Source of the DNA: Moritella sp. JT01
GTDB taxonomy: Bacteria > Pseudomonadota > Gammaproteobacteria > Enterobacterales > Moritellaceae
Reading direction: 5' to 3'
DNA: 43,653 bases
Assembly: GCF_001574435.1 (NCBI RefSeq)
Contig: NZ_LOCN01000040.1
Location: 1 to 43,653, forward strand
Shown here: piece by piece, positions 37,757 to 43,653 of the stretch
How the letters are laid out: each line of letters starts with the position of its first letter
Numbering within the stretch: position 1 is the stretch's first letter
The notes under the pieces: model-generated
Database searches by the model: none
What the model saw: the letters and a program-made list of their open reading frames with translations, nothing else
Told to the model about the DNA's origin: nothing
Translations under genes and position numbers: made by a program

Positions 37757-38647
37757 GTGATAGATTCTGATCATGAACAATTAATTAAACGTGCCAGTTA
37801 TGCTTCTGTTGTTACTGCCGTCATTTTATTATGCAGCAAATTGTTTGTGTGGTTTGCCACGGGATCAGCATCGATATTGGCGTCATTGACGGATTCATTT
37901 CTAGATATTGGTGCATCCATTATTAATTTGTTTGCCATTAAATATGCCTTAGAGCCAGCGGATGATGCGCATCGTTTTGGTCATGGTAAAGCAGAATCTT
38001 TAGCAGGATTAGTACAATCAGCATTAATTGTGGGTTCATCAATTTTATTAATGTTGCATGGTATTAGTGCATTATTAGATCCGCAGCCGATTGTACGTTC
38101 AGAACTTGGTATCGCGGTATCCATTTTTGCATTATTGGTCACTTTTATTTTGATTCGTTATCAAACGCATGTTGTGGCTACAACTGGGAGTATTGCGATC
38201 AAAGCTGATTCACTCCATTACAAATCAGATTTATGGCTTAATGCGACAGTACTTATCGCGCTTAGTTTATCTGCGTATGGTTTTTATTGGGTTGATGGAT
38301 TAGCGACAATCTTGATATCCTGCTACATATTATACAGTGCGTATGAGATCGGTATGGAGTCAATTCAGACATTGTTGGATCATGAATTGCCCGCTGAAGA
38401 TATTGATAAAATAACAGAGATTGTGGCAAATACGAATAATGTACTCGGACTACATGAGTTACGAACGCGACAATCAGGGTATATGCGTTTTATTCAATTG
38501 CATATAGAATTGGATGATCACCTTACTTTGTTTGAGGCACATGCTATTGCCGATAATGTTGAAACTAATTTACTCTGTGAATTTGCAAATACGGAAGTGC
38601 TTATTCACCAAGATCCAATCTCAATTGTAAAGACGAAAAATGATTAA
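37757..38647 (+). CDS. fieF: Cation-efflux pump FieF/YiiP (CDF family)
   Basis: A 296-residue cation-diffusion-facilitator exporting Zn(II)/Fe(II)/Cd(II) in exchange for protons. Six membrane helices are followed by a cytosolic C-terminal domain. The metal site in TM2 and TM5 shows LTDSFLDIGAS (two Asp, about 45-49) and ALKADSLHYKSD (His and Asp). HRFGHGKAESLAGL is the conserved loop. The start is GTG with AAAGGT nine bases upstream. It is followed closely by cysE. Confidence 0.93.
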   Translation: MIDSDHEQLIKRASYASVVTAVILLCSKLFVWFATGSASILASLTDSFLDIGASIINLFAIKYALEPADDAHRFGHGKAESLAGLVQSALIVGSSILLMLHGISALLDPQPIVRSELGIAVSIFALLVTFILIRYQTHVVATTGSIAIKADSLHYKSDLWLNATVLIALSLSAYGFYWVDGLATILISCYILYSAYEIGMESIQTLLDHELPAEDIDKITEIVANTNNVLGLHELRTRQSGYMRFIQLHIELDDHLTLFEAHAIADNVETNLLCEFANTEVLIHQDPISIVKTKND

Positions 38648-38684
38648 TATAAACGTGAACTCTAAATGTTGTAAAGGAATAAAC

Positions 38685-39464
38685 ATGGAAGATAAACTTT
38701 CAATGTCTTGGCTTAGAATTAGAGATGAAGCTAAATTATTGGTTGAGCAGGAACCGATGCTCGCTAGCTTCTTCCATTCAACAATACTAAATCACGATAG
38801 TTTAAAATGCTCATTGAGTTTCCAATTAGCAAATAAGCTCGGTAGTGCGACAATGCCTGCTATTTTATTACGTGAAGTAATTGAAGAAGCATTAAAAGCA
38901 GAACCTACCATCTTACATGCGGTAGCTGCAGATTTATGTGCAGTACAAGAGCGAGATCCAGCGGTTGAATATTTCTCGACACCGTTATTATATTTGAAAG
39001 GTTTTCTCGCATTACAGTCTTATCGAATTGCCCATTGGCTGTGGAAGCAAAAGCGTGAAGCATTAGCGATTTATTTACAAAACCAAATATCAGTGGTGTT
39101 TGCTGTTGATATTCATCCAGCGGCTAGAATTGGCAAAGGTATTATGCTTGATCATGCGACCGGTATTGTGATTGGTGAAACGGCGATTGTAGAAGACGAC
39201 GTGTCAATTTTACAAAGTGTTACGCTAGGTGGTACAGGTAAAGAAAGTGGTGACCGTCACCCGAAAATTAGAGCGGGTGTAATGATTGGTGCTGGTGCTA
39301 AAGTGCTGGGTAATATTGAAGTCGGCAGAGGAGCCAAAGTCGGTGCGGGTAGTGTCGTGCTCGATCATGTACCTGAGCATACGACCGTTGCAGGGGTTCC
39401 TGCCAAAGTTGTTGGTAGACCTGATTCTGAGATGCCTTCACTAGCGATGAATCAAACAATTTGA
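38685..39464 (+). CDS. cysE: Serine O-acetyltransferase
   Basis: Makes O-acetylserine from serine and acetyl-CoA, the first step of cysteine synthesis. The 259-residue protein follows E. coli CysE nearly throughout: an N-terminal helical domain (LASFFHSTILNHDSLKCSLSFQLANKLGSATMPAI), DPAVEYFSTPLLYLKGFLALQSYRIAHWLW, then the left-handed beta-helix with DIHPAARIGKGIMLDHATGIVIGE, GGTGKESGDRHPKIRAGVMIGAG and GVPAKVVGRPDSEMPS. Start at 38685 is supported by AAAGGA; the longer frame from 38640 overlaps fieF and is not needed. Confidence 0.97.
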   Translation: MEDKLSMSWLRIRDEAKLLVEQEPMLASFFHSTILNHDSLKCSLSFQLANKLGSATMPAILLREVIEEALKAEPTILHAVAADLCAVQERDPAVEYFSTPLLYLKGFLALQSYRIAHWLWKQKREALAIYLQNQISVVFAVDIHPAARIGKGIMLDHATGIVIGETAIVEDDVSILQSVTLGGTGKESGDRHPKIRAGVMIGAGAKVLGNIEVGRGAKVGAGSVVLDHVPEHTTVAGVPAKVVGRPDSEMPSLAMNQTI

Positions 39465-39623
39465 TGTATTAATGTCAGTGCTCACAAACAAAAAGTTAAT
39501 TCTGCTCAAGTGCATCATAATTTGACTAATAAGACTTGTTGTAGATTGACTAGCGTTGTATTCTTCTAGCAAGGGATAAGCCCTCTCAGCACAATATTGA
39601 ATTCTTAAATTATGGGTGAAAAA

Positions 39624-39851
39624 ATGAATTTTGACGTATTAGATAAATTAGAAAGTAAAGTACAAACAGCAGTTGATACCATTTCCCTATTACAAATGGA
39701 ATTAGAAGAGCTAAAAGAAGAAAACAACGAACTATTAGCGAATAACTCTGAACTTAAAAGTCAGCAAGATGTATGGCAAGATCGTTTACGTTCTTTGCTA
39801 GGCAGAATGGATGAAGTTCAAGAGCTAGAAGAGTTAGAAGAAGAAGCATAA
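39624..39851 (+). CDS. zapB: Cell division protein ZapB
   Basis: A 75-residue coiled-coil protein which bundles at mid-cell and links the Z ring via ZapA. It starts [37 protein letters not shown] and ends with [25 protein letters not shown], matching ZapB closely. The central part is shorter than in E. coli. The ATG at 39624 is preferred (aligns with E. coli, with GGTG upstream), not the ATG at 39612. Confidence 0.92.
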   Translation: MNFDVLDKLESKVQTAVDTISLLQMELEELKEENNELLANNSELKSQQDVWQDRLRSLLGRMDEVQELEELEEEA

Positions 39852-39857
39852 TTTGAT

Positions 39858-39895
39858 TCAGAGGTATGGTTATGACTAACTTATACCTCTGTTTC
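39858..39895 (+). terminator. Probable terminator after zapB
   Basis: CAGAGGTAT (39858-39866) pairs perfectly with ATACCTCTG (39882-39890), followed by TTTCTATATGTTTTT. It lies between the convergent zapB and rraA genes. Confidence 0.65.
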
Positions 39896-39911
39896 TATAT
39901 GTTTTTGCGTG

Positions 39912-40397
39912 TTACTCAATATCTAGCGCATCTGCAGATAGAATAATACCAGTGCTGTCGGCATAAACATGATCATCAGGTAAGAATGTCACACCGCCAA
40001 AATTAACCGCGACATCTAATTCGCCTGTTCTATTATCATCTGCACCAACAGGAATGGAAGCAAGACTCTGAATTCCAATATTAATATCATCGAGCTGATC
40101 GACTTCTCGAATACTACCGTAAACAATAATGCCTTCCCATTCATTCTCGAATGCCAGTTGGGCAATATCAGAATCAATTAATGCTCTTCTTAATGAACCG
40201 CCACCATCAATGAGTAGTACTCTACCCAGTCCGGCTTGTTGAACTGTTTCAGTAATCAGTCCTAAACTTTCAAAGCATTTAATTGTGGTTATTTGACCAC
40301 CGAACGATAACTTTCCACCGAAATTCATGAACATCGGTTCAACAACATCAATCATATCTGTATAAATGTCGCATAGTTCAGAAGTATTGTATTCCAT
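39912..40397 (-). CDS. rraA: Regulator of ribonuclease activity A
   Basis: A 161-residue protein inhibitor of RNase E. It matches E. coli RraA over its full length: [74 protein letters not shown] and the C terminus [17 protein letters not shown]. The ATG at 40397 is used since AAGGTG lies upstream; the frame can be extended three codons to GTG. It stands alone. Confidence 0.96.
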   Translation of the reverse strand: MEYNTSELCDIYTDMIDVVEPMFMNFGGKLSFGGQITTIKCFESLGLITETVQQAGLGRVLLIDGGGSLRRALIDSDIAQLAFENEWEGIIVYGSIREVDQLDDINIGIQSLASIPVGADDNRTGELDVAVNFGGVTFLPDDHVYADSTGIILSADALDIE

Positions 40398-40615
40398 GAG
40401 CAGCACCTTTTAATAAAGAAAGTTAGGTCATTAGCAATAAATCATAGCACTGTTAGCATATAAATTAAGCCTTTATTATCATTAGATAAATCAAAATTTG
40501 GCTTGCGACATAAAAATATAAGCAGTGTTCAGTAAATATCTCTCTAATCCCAAATAGTACGATGTGATGGTCTATTCTTATGATAATAGAGTAGATTGTC
40601 GATGAGGGGATCGTT

Positions 40616-41479
40616 ATGGCGATTATTAATGCGTTAACTATTAATGTGGAAGATTATTTTCAAGCCCCCGCTTTTCAATACTGTATTAAGGAAAAAGATT
40701 GGGGTCTACTCTCACCTCGCATTGAATATGCAGTAGATAAAATTTTATTATTATTAAATGATCATAATGTGACTGCCACATTTTTTGTTTACGGTTGGAC
40801 GATTATTCAATTTCCTTCGATGTTAAAAAAAATAGCAGAGCAGGGACATGAACTTGCATATCGACATTATAGCCTTCCTGATACGCAGCATTTTAATCAG
40901 CGTAAAATTATTGAAGATTTAAACCGTTATAAAGATCTGTTAGCACAAGTCATTGGCCATCGTATCATTGGTTATCGGAGTGATACAAAATTATGCAGTG
41001 CGACCTCGGAGTGGTTAGAAGACGAATTAATCTTGGCTGGCTATGAATATAGCTGTGCTAATCGGGCTCGAAGCGTGGATGTACAAGCGGAGCCTATTGA
41101 GTCTGCCTTTAAGGGTTTTCAACATTTAAATGTATCAACCCATAAAGTCTTCACTAAGCGATATGAGATTATTAATACCAATAGTATCCGTTTCAGAAAA
41201 TATGAATCAAGTTGTAAGCTAGTCAGCCAGTTTATGGAAGAAACGAAAACACCAGTGCTAGGGTGTATTTCAACTTGGGTCATGGACAACCAACAACCGA
41301 ACATTAGAGCAGATAACTTATTTAAAAAATGGTTACACGATTATCACCTTCGTGAGACGCCCCTTCTTCTACACCAACTATTTTCTGATTATGGTTGGCA
41401 AACAATCAGTGATATATATCTGCGAAAAGTATTACAACTGAACAGTATAAAAAAAAGGAAAGGACGCTGTGTAAGTTAA
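40616..41479 (+). CDS. Polysaccharide deacetylase-like protein lacking the catalytic residues (probable pseudoenzyme)
   Basis: A 287-residue protein of the NodB-fold deacetylase superfamily, closest to the DUF3473 type (canonical VDVEDYFQV, TFFVLGW, GHEIASHGYSH, GYRAP, HPWE). The overall pattern is kept: INVEDYFQAPAF (residues 9-20), TATFFVYGW (53-61), GHELAYRHYSL (77-87), GYRSDT (119-124). However Asp10 is Asn, both metal-binding His of SHGYSH are Arg83 and Leu87, and the HPWE histidine is Ser219 (ISTWVMD). GAGGGG upstream supports the start. Pairs with the GT4 glycosyltransferase 13 bases downstream. The rest of the fold is well kept, so it is probably functional without deacetylation. Confidence 0.8.
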   Translation: MAIINALTINVEDYFQAPAFQYCIKEKDWGLLSPRIEYAVDKILLLLNDHNVTATFFVYGWTIIQFPSMLKKIAEQGHELAYRHYSLPDTQHFNQRKIIEDLNRYKDLLAQVIGHRIIGYRSDTKLCSATSEWLEDELILAGYEYSCANRARSVDVQAEPIESAFKGFQHLNVSTHKVFTKRYEIINTNSIRFRKYESSCKLVSQFMEETKTPVLGCISTWVMDNQQPNIRADNLFKKWLHDYHLRETPLLLHQLFSDYGWQTISDIYLRKVLQLNSIKKRKGRCVS

Positions 41480-41492
41480 TGATAAGGATATT

Positions 41493-42617
41493 ATGAGAAT
41501 GAAAATTTTACACGTGATCGAAAGTGGTGGTTTTTATGGTGCTGAAAGAGTTTTAATTGAATTAATGCTAGGTTTGAAGGTACTGGGCCATGAAGCGGCT
41601 TTGCTTAGCTTTGGCTATAAAGGACAGGCAGAAAAAGAGTTTGAAATTATTTGTCGCCGATACGGCATAACGGTCAATTTAATTCGGGTAAATAAACTCG
41701 AATATTTTTGTATCAGTCATTATATAAAAAAATTTGCAGAGAAAAATAGGTTTGATATTGTCCATTCTCACGGCTATAAATTCAATATACTGTTTAGTTT
41801 AATGCTGAAACGAAATCGCTTTAAATGCTTTTGTTCAACCATACATGGTTATGTATCCGCACCTAGATTTAGTAAAATGGCATTTTATCAATATTTGGAT
41901 AAGTATTCATTAAAGCAATTAAATCGAGTTTTTCTTGTTAGTCAGCACATGACTAATCTACCAAGTGTTCAAGGGTTAGAAGCAAACCAATATACGGTTA
42001 TTGAGAATGGTATCGGTGGTTACATGCCGATGTGTGAGATTGAAGAACGGTTAATTACTTTTCTGCATAATAAAACGACACGACTCATGGCTGTCGGTCG
42101 TCTTGCAGTTGAAAAAAATTTCGATACGCTTATCGACGCATTACCTAAGTTGATAGAAAATGATCCTAATACTGTACTTGTTATATTTGGTGCGGGAAGT
42201 GAGGAGTATCGATTACGAGAAAAAATCAAGCAATTGGGTTTAGATGAGTATGTCCTATTATTTGGTTTTGTAGAATCACTACCAAGCTATTTTAGTCATT
42301 TTGATGTTTTCGTTATGCCTTCTATTACAGAAGGTACACCTATCGCGTTACTCGAAGCTATGCAGGCTCGGATACCTTGTGTTGTGACTAATGTTGGCGG
42401 CATGCCACATATGCTTGCGTATGGTAGTGGCGGATGGATAGTTCCGCCTAAAGATCCCGATGCTTTACAGGCTGCAATAACTACAAGCTTAATTCATAGT
42501 CAAAGCCAAGTTAAAACTACCTTGGCTTATGACCGTGTTATGCATGAATTTAATTACCTTCATATGAGTCGACAATATTTAAATGCATATCAAAATTTGC
42601 TGACCAGCCTCTCTTAA
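41493..42617 (+). CDS. Glycosyltransferase family 4 protein
   Basis: A 374-residue GT-B glycosyltransferase. The N-terminal Rossmann domain starts KILHVIESGGFYGAERVLIELMLGLKVLGHE, with DIVHSHGYKFNIL and STIHGYV. The C-terminal domain carries MAVGRLAVEKNFDTLIDA, VIFGAGSEEYRL and the GT4 retaining motif PSITEGTPIALLEAM with the two Glu. Donor and acceptor are unknown. AAGGAT precedes the start. It follows the deacetylase-like gene after 13 bases and appears to form an operon with it, which points to a role in exopolysaccharide or O-antigen-type glycan. Confidence 0.88.
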   Translation: MRMKILHVIESGGFYGAERVLIELMLGLKVLGHEAALLSFGYKGQAEKEFEIICRRYGITVNLIRVNKLEYFCISHYIKKFAEKNRFDIVHSHGYKFNILFSLMLKRNRFKCFCSTIHGYVSAPRFSKMAFYQYLDKYSLKQLNRVFLVSQHMTNLPSVQGLEANQYTVIENGIGGYMPMCEIEERLITFLHNKTTRLMAVGRLAVEKNFDTLIDALPKLIENDPNTVLVIFGAGSEEYRLREKIKQLGLDEYVLLFGFVESLPSYFSHFDVFVMPSITEGTPIALLEAMQARIPCVVTNVGGMPHMLAYGSGGWIVPPKDPDALQAAITTSLIHSQSQVKTTLAYDRVMHEFNYLHMSRQYLNAYQNLLTSLS

Positions 42618-42679
42618 TACAATTGACCTTACATCAACTGGAATGTTTATCATTATTGTCTTTGATTTAGGATCTTCTG

Positions 42680-43129
42680 ATGACATTTATTACTAAGCTT
42701 TTAAAGCCAGTCTTACTCACGAGTAGTTTAATTGGCAGTGTTGCATTGGCAGAAGAGATGACTGTATATAAATCGCAGTATTGTGGTTGCTGTACTGAGT
42801 GGGCCGAACAAATGGAAGATGCAGGATTTTCATTAACGGTTATTAACAATGAATATATGAGTGATGTAAAGAATCAATATGGTGTACCTAATAACCTACG
42901 ATCTTGTCATACAGCAATAGTTAATGATTATATTATCGAAGGCCATGTTCCTGCCGCTGATATCAAGAAGCTTTTAGCTCAGAATAAAAGAGTCACAGGC
43001 ATTGCGACTCCCGGTATGCCACAAAGTGCACCAGGTATGGATGTACCCGGCGCGAGTGATACATATCAAGTTGTAGCCTTTAATAAAGCGGGTATGCAGT
43101 ATGTTTATAATGAATACAATTCAAAGTAG
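42680..43129 (+). CDS. DUF411 domain-containing periplasmic metal-binding protein
   Basis: A 149-residue exported protein. The signal peptide is MTFITKLLKPVLLTSSLIGSVALA with cleavage after residue 24 (ALA). The DUF411 domain has the CGCC motif (Cys35, Cys37, Cys38), the SCHTA motif (Cys76, His77) and GHVPA (His89). Members are found with copper or silver resistance genes and probably bind such metals. No efflux gene is adjacent here. It is 62 bases downstream of the glycosyltransferase and probably separate. Confidence 0.9.
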   Translation: MTFITKLLKPVLLTSSLIGSVALAEEMTVYKSQYCGCCTEWAEQMEDAGFSLTVINNEYMSDVKNQYGVPNNLRSCHTAIVNDYIIEGHVPAADIKKLLAQNKRVTGIATPGMPQSAPGMDVPGASDTYQVVAFNKAGMQYVYNEYNSK

Positions 43130-43615
43130 ACTACTTATTATACGTTAAGGTGTGTTTAACAGCTTGGTAACGCGGTTTTTTGGTTTTTAGTGACTAATTA
43201 GTTAAATCGCTTGCTTGAAGTCATTAGATCTCTATAATGCGACCTCACTGACACGGCAACAGCCGCTAAGTAAAAGGTGTTTATCAGTATCGAAAGTTAC
43301 TTTTTAAACCTCCTGAAATAAAGTGCAAATATGTGCTTGACTTCGAAATTGGTTTGCGTAGAATACGCAGCCTGACTACGACGGATAACGTCAAGGTCAA
43401 TGCTCTTTAACAATTTATTCAAGCAATCTGTGTGAGCACTTGCAGAGATATAATGACCAAATATTATATCAATGTAATTGTGAACATTAAATTAAATCGA
43501 AAGATTTGGTTTTATAAACAATAGAACTTCGGTTTTATTGTTGAAGTACAGAATTCATTGAGCCGACTTGATACTCATCATCAGTAATGATTTTGGTAAT
43601 CAGTCAAAAACTTTT
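43130..43615 (+). promoter_or_regulatory. rRNA operon promoter and leader region
   Basis: A 486-base gap without genes. A strong promoter is visible: TTGACT (43337-43342), a 16-base spacer and TAGAAT (43359-43364), with AT-rich sequence upstream that fits an UP element. The leader contains a boxA-like antitermination sequence TGCTCTTTAACAA (43401-43413). The remaining leader to 43615 is AT-rich and should hold the 16S processing stem 5' half. Nothing else was seen between 43130 and 43320. Confidence 0.8.
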
Positions 43616-43653
43616 AATTGAAGAGTTTGATCATGGCTCAGATTGAACGCTGG
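43616..43653 (+). rRNA. rrs: 16S ribosomal RNA, 5' end (partial)
   Basis: The last 38 bases match the bacterial 16S 5' end, including the universal primer site AGAGTTTGATCATGGCTCAG and the next bases ATTGAACGCTGG. The gene continues beyond the window. The 5' end is placed at AATTGAAG by comparison with E. coli. Confidence 0.97.

Overview
The window looks like chromosomal DNA of a marine, AT-rich gammaproteobacterium of the Vibrio/Shewanella/Moritella neighbourhood. The evidence is the gene order (slmA-dut-coaBC / radC-rpmB-rpmG-mutM-coaD; ubiC-ubiA / plsB / lexA; a glpE-glpG pair), the SlmA, ZapB, RraA and CpxRA sequences, and a 16S rRNA 5' end typical of this class. A Moritella-like organism is my best guess from memory; it is not checked.

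Layout. Positions 1-1450 hold small or obscure genes: a DUF1127-type protein and a 60-residue hypothetical. At 1454-2365 lies a haem-oxygenase-like (possible diiron oxidase) protein. Positions 2398-6322 are a minus-strand tyrosine/homogentisate catabolic operon, hppD-hmgA-fahA-maiA. A small membrane protein and a hotdog thioesterase-like protein follow. A hipBA toxin-antitoxin module comes next, with three evenly spaced operators and a decayed partial hipB copy upstream. Positions 9522-17941 are a conserved housekeeping block: yicC / rph-pyrE / slmA, dut, coaBC / radC, rpmB-rpmG, a hypothetical, mutM / coaD. Positions 17938-25791 are an LPS-core block: a CDP-glycerol-transferase-like gene, a GT9 heptosyltransferase-like gene, kdkA, a TetR regulator, waaA, glpE-glpG and hldE. 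Positions 25880-31305 carry a FliL-like gene, ubiC-ubiA, plsB and lexA. After lexA there is a short coiled-coil ORF and then a relic of dinF (MATE transporter). Next come frmA-fghA (formaldehyde detoxification), trmL, cpxA-cpxR, fieF, cysE, zapB and rraA. The window ends with a polysaccharide-deacetylase-like gene, a GT4 glycosyltransferase, a DUF411 protein, and the promoter, leader and first bases of a 16S rRNA gene.

Most of the window is ordinary core genome. The points that deserve attention are: (1) an in-frame amber codon in cpxA directly after the phospho-accepting histidine, so the first reading frame ends on that histidine; (2) a NodB/DUF3473-type deacetylase homologue in which every canonical catalytic or metal position I can place is substituted, which suggests a pseudoenzyme paired with a glycosyltransferase; (3) the HipB operator array at exact 30-bp phasing and a fossil hipB fragment; (4) the dinF remnant downstream of lexA; (5) an orphan haem-oxygenase-like oxidase next to the tyrosine operon; and (6) several strong RNA hairpins (pyrE attenuator, rpmB leader, frmA-fghA intercistronic).

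All product names are by recognition of motifs and family resemblance without database searches. Start codons were moved inward where the longest frame starts with TTG/GTG or where family alignment or a ribosome-binding site favours an internal ATG.
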